NCBI GenBank assembly: GCA_016777395.1
Contig: JADHRO010000002.1
Span: 1-31,456 of the forward strand
DNA length: 31,456 bases
Source of the DNA: Chitinophagales bacterium
GTDB taxonomy: Bacteria > Bacteroidota > Bacteroidia > Chitinophagales > UBA8649
Reading direction: 5' to 3'
How positions within the stretch are numbered: position 1 is the first letter of the stretch; every line of letters begins with the position of its first letter. The notes beneath the pieces are model-generated. The model saw nothing but the letters and a program-made list of their open reading frames with translations, had not been told where the DNA came from and did not search any database. Made by a program: the position numbers and the translations under genes. Positions 15,703 through 23,733 of the stretch are shown piece by piece.

Positions 15703-16941
15703 ATGAAACAATTTATTTATTTATATAGTATTTTCTGTATTTGTGGGCTCGGCTTCCAAGCTTGTTCTGCACAAGAATCAACTAGTGAAAATGGAAGTGC
15801 TGTCCCATCCACCACAGAGGATAGGGCTATTCGAACGGGTGCGGAAGTTTTAATGGATGATTGGAGTGTCATCCAAGATGTTCATGTCGGCTTGCTGGTC
15901 AATCAGACATCTAGGGTAGGAGACCAACATTTGGTCGACCTCTTATTAGAAAAAGGAATTAGCATAGGTAAAATATTTGCTCCTGAACATGGATTTAGAG
16001 GTGATGCGGATGCAGGAGAACATGTTAAGGATGGAGTGGATGCCAAAACAAGTCTACCCATTGTATCCTTATATGGTAGCCATAAAAAACCAAATACGGA
16101 AGATTTGAACGGACTCGATGTGGTTATTTTTGACATCCAAGATGTAGGGGCACGGTTTTACACCTATATTTCGAGTTTACATTATTTGATGGAGGCATGT
16201 GCTGAAAACGACGTGAAAGTGCTCGTGTTAGATAGGCCTAATCCCAATGGCGATATAGTCGATGGTAATGTTTTAGACATGGATTATAGCTCTTTTGTTG
16301 GCAAACATGCTATTCCTATATTACATGGGATGACAGTGGGTGAATATGCGCAAATGATTAATGGTGAATATTGGTTAAGTGATAGTGTCTTGTGTGAATT
16401 GGAGGTTATCTCTTGTGAAAACTATACGCATAAGGACAGCTATAGCCTTCCTATAAAACCTTCTCCAAATCTACCCAATGACCGAGCAATTAGGTCCTAT
16501 CCCTCAACGTGTTTTTTCGAAGGTACAGTGATTAGTGAAGGTCGCGGCACAGTTAAACCGTTTCAAGTTTTTGGAGCGCCAAATATAGATGTTGAGTTAA
16601 CTTCTTATGTTTTTGTTCCGCAAAGTATGCCTGGGGCAAAATACCCTAAATTTAAAGGGCAAGAATGCTTTGGTTTTGATATTAGCCATGTGCCAAATGA
16701 TTTTGAGGAACAAAAAGGTGTGAATTTGAATTATCTAATTAGTGTTTATGCGCTTTATCCTGATAAGGATAAGTTTTTTCTTGAAAATGGTTTTTTTGAT
16801 AAACTAGCGGGAGGGACTCAACTTCGTGAAGATATCATTGCAGGTAAAACCGCGGAAACTATTCGAGCATCTTGGCAAGATGATTTAATTGCCTTCAAAT
16901 TGATTAGAAGTAAATATTTGATTTATTTGGATTTTGAATAA
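15703..16941 (+). CDS. DUF1343 lipoprotein, NamZ-like exo-beta-N-acetylmuramidase
   Basis: From the second of two close ATGs the product is 412 aa. This gives a typical MKQF.. signal peptide, and the -7 box argues against 15697. The lipobox FQAC places the lipid at Cys21. The DUF1343 domain shows GLLVNQTS, APEHGFRG with the candidate catalytic Glu95, SLYGSHKKP, DIQDVGARFYTY and DRPNPNG. Bacillus subtilis NamZ (YbbC), of this family (GH171), releases N-acetylmuramic acid from the non-reducing ends of peptidoglycan fragments, so a role in cell-wall turnover or recycling is likely. No MurNAc kinase, etherase or NagZ gene is adjacent. The rhomboid gene follows after about 15 bases on the same strand. 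Confidence 0.9.
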   Translation: MKQFIYLYSIFCICGLGFQACSAQESTSENGSAVPSTTEDRAIRTGAEVLMDDWSVIQDVHVGLLVNQTSRVGDQHLVDLLLEKGISIGKIFAPEHGFRGDADAGEHVKDGVDAKTSLPIVSLYGSHKKPNTEDLNGLDVVIFDIQDVGARFYTYISSLHYLMEACAENDVKVLVLDRPNPNGDIVDGNVLDMDYSSFVGKHAIPILHGMTVGEYAQMINGEYWLSDSVLCELEVISCENYTHKDSYSLPIKPSPNLPNDRAIRSYPSTCFFEGTVISEGRGTVKPFQVFGAPNIDVELTSYVFVPQSMPGAKYPKFKGQECFGFDISHVPNDFEEQKGVNLNYLISVYALYPDKDKFFLENGFFDKLAGGTQLREDIIAGKTAETIRASWQDDLIAFKLIRSKYLIYLDFE

Positions 16942-16957
16942 GTATAAATTTTAAGTG

Positions 16958-17794
16958 ATGAGTGTTGAAATATTAGTCTATTTACTTATCGGTGCCAATG
17001 TCCTCTTTTCTTGGCAAGGTTTCGGCAATAGTGCGCTGTTTGACAAGTACAAGTTTCGTATCGGCAATATACTTTCAGGGAAAGAATATATTCGAATGTT
17101 TAGCAGTGCCTTCCTGCATGGTGATATGACTCATTTGTTGGTCAATATGATCGCCCTATATTCTTTTGGCTTGGCCATGGGATATAGTATAAGTACCACG
17201 CAGTTTGTCATTTTATATGGAGTGAGTTTACTTGCTGGCAATTTCTTGTCTTTATTTTTTAATAAGCATAACTATAACTATAGTGCAGTAGGAGCAAGTG
17301 GCGCGGTTAGTGGGGTGGTTTTCGCTAGCGTACTTTTTTATCCCGATGGGACCGTTTTGTTATTCTTTATCTTACCATTGAAAACATGGATTTTTGGCAT
17401 TTTGTACCTCTTGTACTCTGTATACGGAATGAATAAGCAAAATGATAATATTGGGCATGAGGCGCATCTTGGTGGAGCCGTTGCAGGGGTGCTTCTTGCT
17501 TTGGCTTTCGAACCAAGTTTGGCAATGAAAAATTGGTGGTTGACAGCCGCGTTACTCATTATTCCATTAATCATGTTTTTCATAAAACCGAAAGGCGCTC
17601 AATCGGGAAATCGGTTCACAGTTTTCAATGATAATGAGCCCAAAAGAACGAAAAGAAGTATTGACGATTTATACTACAACAAGGAGTTTGAACGAGAGAA
17701 AGAGTTGAACGCTTTGCTCGATAGGGTAAATGAGTTTGGTATTGAAAGTTTGAGTGCGGCTGAAAAGACAAGGCTGCAAGAATTATCTAAATAA
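16958..17794 (+). CDS. Rhomboid family intramembrane serine protease
   Basis: The 278-aa product starts at ATG 16958; a GTG one codon earlier (16955) is possible. About six membrane helices end near residue 205, followed by a soluble charged tail of about 70 residues. The catalytic pair is visible: Ser114 in GASG (112-115) and His170 in HEAHLGGAVAG. His59 and Asn63 in THLLVN are the oxyanion-side residues. Rhomboids cut membrane-spanning substrates within the bilayer; the substrate here is unknown. The stop is immediately followed by the hutI ATG with no gap, so the two are probably translationally coupled. No functional link between them is obvious. Confidence 0.94.
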   Translation: MSVEILVYLLIGANVLFSWQGFGNSALFDKYKFRIGNILSGKEYIRMFSSAFLHGDMTHLLVNMIALYSFGLAMGYSISTTQFVILYGVSLLAGNFLSLFFNKHNYNYSAVGASGAVSGVVFASVLFYPDGTVLLFFILPLKTWIFGILYLLYSVYGMNKQNDNIGHEAHLGGAVAGVLLALAFEPSLAMKNWWLTAALLIIPLIMFFIKPKGAQSGNRFTVFNDNEPKRTKRSIDDLYYNKEFEREKELNALLDRVNEFGIESLSAAEKTRLQELSK

Positions 17795-19042
17795 ATGGAT
17801 ATGCGACAAATTTTATTGACAAATATTAAGGAACTTGTTCAGGTAAGGGAGAATGAGGAGCGTGTTGTTGCTGGCTCAGCGATGGCAAACCTACCTTCTA
17901 TCAAAAATGCTTGGTTGCTGTTGAAGGATGATTACATTGAAGATTATGGTGAAATGGATACTTGTCCATCAGGAGACTTCAAAATTGTGGACGTCAAGGG
18001 AAAAATGATCTTACCTACTTGGGTGGATTGTCATACGCATATTGTTTTTGCAGCTAGCCGCGAAGAGGAGTTTGTGATGAAAATCAAGGGACAAACTTAT
18101 GAAGAAATTGCTGCAGCAGGCGGAGGAATCTTAAATTCTGCTAGAAAATTGCGTCAACATAGTGAAGATGAGTTATACCAGCATGCTGCTGATCGACTGA
18201 TTAAGTTAATTAAATTAGGGACAGGTGGTATTGAGATAAAAAGTGGCTATGGCTTAAGTAAAGAAAGTGAATTGAAAATGTTGCGTGTTATTCAAAGACT
18301 AAAGGCAAACTTTGATGTTCCAATAAAAGCAAATTTGCTCGCGGCGCATGCTATACCTGAGGAGTATAAGGGAGATCGACAAGGCTATATAGATCTTATT
18401 ATACAAGAAATCATTCCGGAGGTTGCAGCACAAAATCTAGCAGAATTTATTGATGTCTTTTGCGAGGAAGGATTTTTTAGCGTAGAAGAAACGGATCAAA
18501 TTTTAAAAGCTGGCCGAAAATATGGCTTACTTCCCAAAATTCATGCAAATCAATTAGCGATAAGTGGCGGTGTGCAGGTAGGTATAAAAAATGATGCGAT
18601 ATCTGTAGATCATTTAGAACAAATTGGCAAAGCAGAAATTGATGCCTTGAAAGCATCGAATACCATTCCAGTGGTTTTGCCGTCGTGTTCATTTTATTTA
18701 GGTATACCCTATGCTCCTGTGCGTGCCTTGATTAATGCAAATTTACCCGTAGCGATGGCCTCCGACTATAATCCAGGGAGCACGCCAAGCGGTAATATGA
18801 ATTTTTTGGTAAGCTTGGCTTGCATCAAAATGAAGATGCTTCCTGAAGAGGCAATTAATGCAGCCACAATTAATGCTGCACACGCTATGGGTGTTCAAGA
18901 TAATTTGGGTAGTATTACAAAAGGTAAACTAGCTAATTTTTTTATAACAGCTGCTGTTCCTTCGGTCCATTATTTGGCCTATAGTTTTGGTGAGAACTGT
19001 ATTCAAGAGGTCTGGATCAAGGGCCGAAAGTATAAAGCTTGA
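17795..19042 (+). CDS. hutI: Imidazolonepropionase
   Basis: This is the third enzyme of histidine degradation, hydrolysing 4-imidazolone-5-propanoate to N-formimidoyl-L-glutamate. The 415-aa amidohydrolase has VDCHTHIVFA (His80 and His82, metal ligands), EIAAAGGGI, KSGYGL, AAHAIPEEY, LPKIHANQL with another ligand His, DHLEQ and ASDYNPGS near the C-terminus. All expected metal and substrate residues are visible. The other hut genes (hutH, hutU, hutG or ftcD) are not in the window, so the pathway is split. The gene directly follows the rhomboid gene. After its stop there is a loose 8-bp inverted repeat (19078-19085 with 19105-19112) but no T-run. Confidence 0.96.
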   Translation: MDMRQILLTNIKELVQVRENEERVVAGSAMANLPSIKNAWLLLKDDYIEDYGEMDTCPSGDFKIVDVKGKMILPTWVDCHTHIVFAASREEEFVMKIKGQTYEEIAAAGGGILNSARKLRQHSEDELYQHAADRLIKLIKLGTGGIEIKSGYGLSKESELKMLRVIQRLKANFDVPIKANLLAAHAIPEEYKGDRQGYIDLIIQEIIPEVAAQNLAEFIDVFCEEGFFSVEETDQILKAGRKYGLLPKIHANQLAISGGVQVGIKNDAISVDHLEQIGKAEIDALKASNTIPVVLPSCSFYLGIPYAPVRALINANLPVAMASDYNPGSTPSGNMNFLVSLACIKMKMLPEEAINAATINAAHAMGVQDNLGSITKGKLANFFITAAVPSVHYLAYSFGENCIQEVWIKGRKYKA

Positions 19043-19169
19043 TAAGTCTGTTTTGTGTTTCAGTAAGCTGAGGCATCCACCATTTAATAAAGCCATCGTA
19101 TCAAAAATGGTGAAGAGCCATTAACTTCTTTCTCAAGTTTGTAAAAAAAATGTGGTTTAGTTCTGGAAA

Positions 19170-19205
19170 CAACCTATAAAATATATTTTTTCACTTTATA
19201 GGTTG
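19170..19205. promoter_or_regulatory. Perfect 11-bp inverted repeat before the membrane-protein gene
   Basis: CAACCTATAAA (19170-19180) is the exact reverse complement of TTTATAGGTTG (19195-19205), with 14 bases between. The right arm ends 4 bases before the ATG at 19210, over the expected ribosome-binding region. It could be an operator or an RNA hairpin that hides the start. No T-run follows, so it is not a terminator. Confidence 0.5.
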
Positions 19206-19209
19206 AGAT

Positions 19210-20499
19210 ATGTTTCGAATAGTCCTATTTTTGTTTGGAGCTATGATACAAGCAATAATCATTTTATTTTATGTTGGTTTGATAGCTTATGGTATCCAAA
19301 GATTGCCGCTGTTTACAATCCATGGATTAAGTAAAAAGTTTATACTCTTTCTATTCCTTCTTAAAATTTGTGCAGGCTTAATCTATGTTTATTTTTCTAC
19401 GCATATTATTAAGGCGGGAGATATAATGATGTACTATTCGGATAGTCAACTTATATACGCTCACTTGAGGCACGGTGATATACTTACATTTTTACAATTA
19501 AGCATAGGTCTAAATAATGTCCCTGTTACCGAAAACATTGCCTCCACGGTGGATTCAATGGGCTTTTGGCGTGATACTTCGGCCTATATGGTAGTTCGGT
19601 TCAATGCATTGGTAAATGTGTTGACCTTGGGATCTGGCATCTATGCAAATGCAGTTTTTTTTGCGTTTACATCTTTTTTGGGTTCATTCCTTTTCGCGAA
19701 GGTTTTGGCCAAAAAGCTACAAGCAAAGACTAGTGTATTGTTAGCGGTCTTTTTAACGCCAAGTGTTTGGTATTGGACAGCAGGTTCTCATAAGGAATCT
19801 CTTTGCGTGGCCTTAGTTGCTTGTATATTGTATAGTCTATTTTATCTTATTCACATTAAAAAATTTATTGCGATTATACTGGCATTAGCTTCCTTTGTTT
19901 TATTGTTTTATACTCGATTTTTTATAGCGGCAATGCTGATTCCTTCGCTGATGGCATACTATATGTATCGTATGAAGAGAACGTGGCACCCCCTGTTAGT
20001 CTTCACGTCTGTCTTTATTGCACTTGGTGGACTATCTTACTTGACACCAAAGATCCTTGGTATTCCAAACTTGGTTGATGCAGTTTTAGCAAAGAAGCAG
20101 TTATATGAAGCATTAGATAATGGAAATACTGCAATTGATTTGGGCGTTTATGAGGAGAGTTACTTAGGTATTATAGTCAACCTTCCCCAGGCGCTATTCA
20201 ATACTATTGTTCGACCGCATTTCTTGGATATTCATTCACTCTTTCTTGGTCTTGCTAGTTTGGAGAGTCTATTGATTACTATATTGTTGATTACAGCACT
20301 TTTTTATGTAAAAAATTGTAGCTGGGATCAACAAGCCATAGTTTTTCTATTGCTTACTTTCGGTATGACTTATTTGCTGCTTACCGGTTTGATAGTTCCA
20401 AATTTGGGCGCAATACTCAGGTATCGTAGTGTTGCATTGTTTTTTCTTGTGCCTTGTTTAGTTTATCTGTGGACAAGAAAGGACGACCTAGTTGCCTGA
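19210..20499 (+). CDS. Polytopic membrane protein of unknown function
   Basis: The 429-aa product has about ten hydrophobic segments spread over its whole length and two longer loops, around 75-115 and 285-325. The layout and motifs such as SVWYWTAGSHKES (about 190-202) and the late GAILRYRSVALFFLVP recall membrane glycosyltransferases or polymerases that act on undecaprenyl-linked sugars. I see no diagnostic DxD or Wzy/Waal signature, so this is only a resemblance. No other polysaccharide genes surround it. It appears to be monocistronic, between hutI and glnN, with an 11-bp inverted repeat just before its start. Confidence 0.8.
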   Translation: MFRIVLFLFGAMIQAIIILFYVGLIAYGIQRLPLFTIHGLSKKFILFLFLLKICAGLIYVYFSTHIIKAGDIMMYYSDSQLIYAHLRHGDILTFLQLSIGLNNVPVTENIASTVDSMGFWRDTSAYMVVRFNALVNVLTLGSGIYANAVFFAFTSFLGSFLFAKVLAKKLQAKTSVLLAVFLTPSVWYWTAGSHKESLCVALVACILYSLFYLIHIKKFIAIILALASFVLLFYTRFFIAAMLIPSLMAYYMYRMKRTWHPLLVFTSVFIALGGLSYLTPKILGIPNLVDAVLAKKQLYEALDNGNTAIDLGVYEESYLGIIVNLPQALFNTIVRPHFLDIHSLFLGLASLESLLITILLITALFYVKNCSWDQQAIVFLLLTFGMTYLLLTGLIVPNLGAILRYRSVALFFLVPCLVYLWTRKDDLVA

Positions 20500-20532
20500 A
20501 TTAAGTATAAATATTGAGTCATTTTAATTCAA

Positions 20533-20550
20533 TTGGCACTTTTGTGGATA
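20533..20550 (+). promoter_or_regulatory. TTGGCAC-N5-TGGATA motif upstream of glnN
   Basis: The string and spacing are the same as at 2507-2524. It resembles a sigma-54 site with an intact -24 half (TTGGCAC) and a divergent -12 half, and lies 77 bases before the glnN ATG. Sigma-54 control of glutamine synthetase is classic in Proteobacteria but is inference here. Confidence 0.3.
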
Positions 20551-20600
20551 AAAAAGGCATAAATTTCAACTAAAAAGGTGTAAAAAATAGCTTTTCCGTT

Positions 20601-20608
20601 TAAATTTG
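20601..20608 (+). promoter_or_regulatory. -7 box of glnN
   Basis: TAAATTTG matches TAnnTTTG and lies 19 bases before the ATG at 20628. It offers a housekeeping-sigma promoter in addition to the upstream TTGGCAC motif. No clear -33 element is seen. Confidence 0.4.
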
Positions 20609-20627
20609 TGAAAAAATTTATAAATAA

Positions 20628-22823
20628 ATGGATAATTCTAGAAAATCAAGTGTAAAAACTGCAACCCACCGCAAAAAGATAAACGTTAAGCTACCGAATA
20701 AGAGGATATCCGAATATTATGCGGAGAATGTTTTTACGGAATCGACAATGAAGAAATATCTTTCTGAAGATGCATTTTATAGCATTCAGAATGCTATCAG
20801 CGCAGGAAAAAAGATTGATAGAAATACAGCCGATCAGGTGGCTGCAGCTATGAAGTCTTGGGCAATGGAGAAAGGAGCTAAATCATATACGCATTGGTTT
20901 CAACCTTTAACAGGAAGTACAGCAGAGAAGCACGATACCTTTTTTGTTCCCTCAATGGATGGGGAAGGAATGGAGACATTTACGGGGTCTGAATTGATTC
21001 AACAAGAACCTGATGCTTCTTCTTTTCCAAATGGCGGAATTCGTCAAACTTTTGAAGCAAGAGGATATACAGCATGGGACCCTACCTCTCCTGCCTTTAT
21101 TATGGAGATTGGTGATGGTATTACATTATGTATTCCAACAATTTTTATTTCATATACTGGAGAAAGTCTAGATCATAAAGCTCCGTTGTTAAAGTCCTGC
21201 CACTTTTTAGAAAAAGCAGCATTGCCCGTAGTTAATTTATTTGACAGGCATGTCACTAAGGTACATTCAACCTTAGGATGGGAACAAGAATATTTTGTGG
21301 TTGATGAAGCTTTATTTTATGCTAGGCCCGATTTGGTGTTAAGTGGAAGAACATTAATTGGTCATGCTCCTGCTAGAGGGCAACAATTGGATGATCATTA
21401 TTTTGGAGCTATTCCTGAGCGAGTGTATGACTTTATGTTGGATTTTGAAAGAGAAGCGCATAAGTTGGGTATTCCGGTTAGAACTCGCCATAATGAGGTG
21501 GCTCCAAGTCAGTTTGAGCTTGCACCAATGTATGAGGAAATGAACGTAGCAGTTGATCATAATCAACTGATTATGGATGTACTGGAGAGAGTGGGTAAGC
21601 GACATAAGTTAGCGGTTTTGATGCATGAAAAACCTTTTCAAGGCGTCAATGGATCAGGTAAGCATAACAATTGGAGTTTAAGTACAGATACCGGTAAAAA
21701 TTTGTTGTCGCCAGGCAAGACCCCAAAGACTAATTTAATGTTCTTAACCTTCTTTGTCAATGTGATTAAAGCGGTCAATGAGTATTCAGATTTATTACGT
21801 GCAGCCATCGCTACAGCGAGTAATGATCACCGACTAGGGGCAAATGAGGCTCCTCCTGCTATTATTTCAGTTTTTATAGGTTCTCACTTAAGTTCGGTGC
21901 TAGAGGAAGTAGCAAAGCGAGTGGACCATGGTCGTTATGATGAGGATAAAAACGGAAGTCTTAAGTTAGACATTCACAATAAGATTCCAGATGTTTTGTT
22001 GGATAATACGGACAGAAACAGGACTTCTCCTTTTGCTTTTACTGGAAATAAGTTTGAGGTTCGAGCGGTAGGTAGTACCGCAAATTGTGCATGGCCAATG
22101 ACAGTATTGAATACGATTATGGCTAATCAATTGACGGACTTTAAAAAGGAAGTAGATAAATTGATAAAAGGTGGAGAAAAGAAGGAAGGTGCAATTTTAC
22201 GCGTAATTCGTCGGTATATCAACGCTTCACAAAATATCTTGTTTGAAGGCGACAATTATAGTGATGAGTGGGCTCAAGAAGCAGAAAAAAGAGGATTGAG
22301 TAATGTAAAAACAACGGCTTATGCTTTAGATTTTTTGAATACGAAAAAAGCCAAAGATGTATTTATTAAAAACAATATTTTCAGTGATGTTGAGCTAGAA
22401 GCAAGAAGTGAAATATTTTACGAAGCCTACACCATGAAACTTCAGATTGAAGCCAGGACCATCGGAGAGATGGCATTGAATGAAATCTTGCCTGTTGCTA
22501 TTACCTATCAAAACAACTTGATTGCTAATGCACGTGGTTTGAAAGATCTAGGACTTAAAAAGGGGAGTTATCAATCTCAACTAAATTTGATAGAGCGTAT
22601 CTCTAGCCATATTCAGGTAATCGAAAATGATGTGGCTGAAATGATAGAAGCAAGAAAGAAAGCGAACAAGTTGGAAGGAGCTTCCGAGATGGCTAAAGCC
22701 TATTGTGATGACGTAAAGCCTTATTTTGATACGATACGATACAATTGTGATAAGTTAGAGCTGATAGTGGATGACAAACTATGGCCTATACCGAAGTATC
22801 GAGAATTGTTATTTTTAAGGTAG
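20628..22823 (+). CDS. glnN: Glutamine synthetase type III
   Basis: The enzyme makes glutamine from glutamate, ammonia and ATP, the entry point of nitrogen assimilation. At 731 aa it matches the long GSIII class first described in Bacteroides fragilis. The N-terminal GSIII-specific region contains SYTHWFQPLTG and DGEGMETFTGSELIQ. The catalytic core shows LGWEQEYFVVD, the VAPSQFELAPMYEE metal and substrate residues, HEKPFQGVNGSGKHNNWS, ATASNDHRLGANEAPPA and NRTSPFAFTGNKFEVRAVGS. The C-terminal helical region holds a charged stretch (IEARKKANKLEGA). It is flanked by a -7 box and a strong terminator, so it is probably a single-gene unit. Confidence 0.97.
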   Translation: MDNSRKSSVKTATHRKKINVKLPNKRISEYYAENVFTESTMKKYLSEDAFYSIQNAISAGKKIDRNTADQVAAAMKSWAMEKGAKSYTHWFQPLTGSTAEKHDTFFVPSMDGEGMETFTGSELIQQEPDASSFPNGGIRQTFEARGYTAWDPTSPAFIMEIGDGITLCIPTIFISYTGESLDHKAPLLKSCHFLEKAALPVVNLFDRHVTKVHSTLGWEQEYFVVDEALFYARPDLVLSGRTLIGHAPARGQQLDDHYFGAIPERVYDFMLDFEREAHKLGIPVRTRHNEVAPSQFELAPMYEEMNVAVDHNQLIMDVLERVGKRHKLAVLMHEKPFQGVNGSGKHNNWSLSTDTGKNLLSPGKTPKTNLMFLTFFVNVIKAVNEYSDLLRAAIATASNDHRLGANEAPPAIISVFIGSHLSSVLEEVAKRVDHGRYDEDKNGSLKLDIHNKIPDVLLDNTDRNRTSPFAFTGNKFEVRAVGSTANCAWPMTVLNTIMANQLTDFKKEVDKLIKGGEKKEGAILRVIRRYINASQNILFEGDNYSDEWAQEAEKRGLSNVKTTAYALDFLNTKKAKDVFIKNNIFSDVELEARSEIFYEAYTMKLQIEARTIGEMALNEILPVAITYQNNLIANARGLKDLGLKKGSYQSQLNLIERISSHIQVIENDVAEMIEARKKANKLEGASEMAKAYCDDVKPYFDTIRYNCDKLELIVDDKLWPIPKYRELLFLR

Positions 22824-22841
22824 TTTCACTTAGTTGATAAT

Positions 22842-22873
22842 AAAAAAACGCCCAGTTATGCTGGGCGTTTTTT
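22842..22873 (+). terminator. Bidirectional terminator after glnN
   Basis: ACGCCCAG pairs with CTGGGCGT around a 5-nt loop. An A-run precedes the stem (22842-22848) and six T follow it (22868-22873). It can stop both glnN from the left and the convergent lipoprotein gene from the right. Confidence 0.9.
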
Positions 22874-22924
22874 ATTGATAAAATTTGAAATTTAGTTTCA
22901 CTGATCTCGAATATAATTTTCATT

Positions 22925-23320
22925 TTACTTGCAATCAGAATTTAATCTGTAAAAAGTTTGTCCATTCATTTCAAAGTTTGCTTGACCACCTTCGCATACA
23001 AATGTGACTGGAGTTACCAATTCATTTCCAAAATTCAAATCAACATGGAGTGTATCATTTTCAAATGTATAATTAAGAACTTCGGGTATATGATTTGAAT
23101 CCCCTGCTGTATAGGTATTGTAAAGAGAATCACAATTATCAATACCACAGTAGTAAGTATAGCGTAATCCATCTTCATAAAGGTACATAGTGTTTGGATT
23201 GTTTGCTCCATAAGTCCATTTTCCTTCCATGTCATAGTATGGCGCAGGGAGGTTGACGGCCTTCTCACATGAGGTAAAAAATAGGGCTATTGTAAAGAAT
23301 GATAGAAATACGTTTTTCAT
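22925..23320 (-). CDS. Hypothetical lipoprotein
   Basis: The 131-aa product has a signal peptide and the lipobox FFTSC with Cys18. The mature part begins with a short linker, then MEGKWTYG and a series of short strands (TMYLYEDGLRYTYY, NYTFENDTLHVDL, VTFVCEGGQANFEM), so it is probably a small beta-rich fold like the lipocalin-like or DUF families of Bacteroidota surface lipoproteins. Cys residues in the mature part (YYCGIDNC, FVCEGG, SDCK) could form disulphides. I recognise no specific family. It has its own -7 box and shares the bidirectional terminator with glnN. Confidence 0.8.
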   Translation of the reverse strand: MKNVFLSFFTIALFFTSCEKAVNLPAPYYDMEGKWTYGANNPNTMYLYEDGLRYTYYCGIDNCDSLYNTYTAGDSNHIPEVLNYTFENDTLHVDLNFGNELVTPVTFVCEGGQANFEMNGQTFYRLNSDCK

Positions 23321-23350
23321 AATTTTTTAAAGATATACTTAAAATTTAAC

Positions 23351-23381
23351 CAAATGTATCTTTATTGTTGAACTTATAAAA
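23351..23381 (-). promoter_or_regulatory. Promoter of the 22925-23320 lipoprotein gene
   Basis: TACATTTG (23358 to 23351, minus strand) matches TAnnTTTG. TTTT lies 19 bases upstream as a near-match to the -33 TTTG. The box lies 30 bases before the ATG. Confidence 0.45.
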
Positions 23382-23423
23382 TGATTAATCACAGCTTAAA
23401 TATGCTTAACGGTTTTTTGCACT

Positions 23424-23475
23424 AAAAAAGCCCAGTGCTTTCGCACTGAGCTTTCCTTGTGACCCCGGAGGGATT
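23424..23475 (-). repeat. Copy A of the terminator plus tRNA-Arg 3' end duplication
   Basis: On the minus strand this reads as the last 16 nt of tRNA-Arg followed by a terminator whose stem AGCTCAGTGC/GCACTGGGCT encloses a GAAA tetraloop and ends in a T-run. It parallels copy B at 23606-23656, with the same arrangement and 18 identical bases at the tRNA edge. The rest of a tRNA is absent: the sequence diverges after GGGATT. It is either a truncated tRNA gene or a duplicated tRNA end such as an attachment-site scar. Confidence 0.7.
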
Positions 23476-23605
23476 AGCTCGCTATCGCTAATGATCCTTT
23501 TCGAAATGCTTGTTATGCTCGAGCATAAAGCTCACATGCATCAGCAGGTACTGTCTTTTTTCTTTTATCACCTCACATGAGCATAGCTCATATTTGCTCT
23601 AAAAT
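23476..23605. repeat. Cluster of palindromes between the two tRNA-end copies
   Basis: Three inverted repeats are visible. ATTAGC/GCTAAT lies around 23473-23492. A perfect 16-base palindrome TTATGCTCGAGCATAA (23513-23528) is flanked by GCTT-like arms. ATGAGC/GCTCAT lies around 23578-23592. No open reading frame is present. The origin is unknown: a folded small RNA, a repeat-element remnant or decayed tRNA-linked DNA are all possible. Confidence 0.45.
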
Positions 23606-23639
23606 AAAAAAGCCCAACACTATGTGTTGAGCTTTTTTT
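23606..23639 (-). terminator. Terminator of tRNA-Arg (part of copy B)
   Basis: On the minus strand AGCTCAACAC pairs with GTGTTGGGCT around a 3-nt loop and is followed by a T-run, 2 bases after the tRNA 3' end. An A-run on the other side makes it potentially bidirectional. Confidence 0.85.
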
Positions 23640-23640
23640 G

Positions 23641-23714
23641 TGACCCCGGAGGGATTCGAACCCCCAACCATCAGAGCCGAAATCTGACATTCTATCCAAT
23701 TGAACTACGGAGCC
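23641..23714 (-). tRNA. tRNA-Arg (anticodon UCG)
   Basis: This is a complete 74-nt cloverleaf on the minus strand. The 7-bp acceptor GGCTCCG pairs with CGGGGTC and carries G-T wobbles, with discriminator A. The anticodon stem TCAGA/TCTGA has the loop TTTCGGC, giving TCG at positions 34-36 (UCG, for CGN Arg codons). The T arm is GGGGG-TTCGAAT-CCCTC. No CCA is encoded. The last 16 nt and the following terminator are duplicated at 23424-23475. Confidence 0.95.
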
Positions 23715-23725
23715 AATAAGAAGTG

Positions 23726-23733
23726 CAAAGGTA
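23726..23733 (-). promoter_or_regulatory. -7 box of tRNA-Arg
   Basis: TACCTTTG on the minus strand matches TAnnTTTG and ends 11 bases before the tRNA 5' end, so the leader would be short. No clear -33 element is visible at the expected spacing. Confidence 0.45.
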
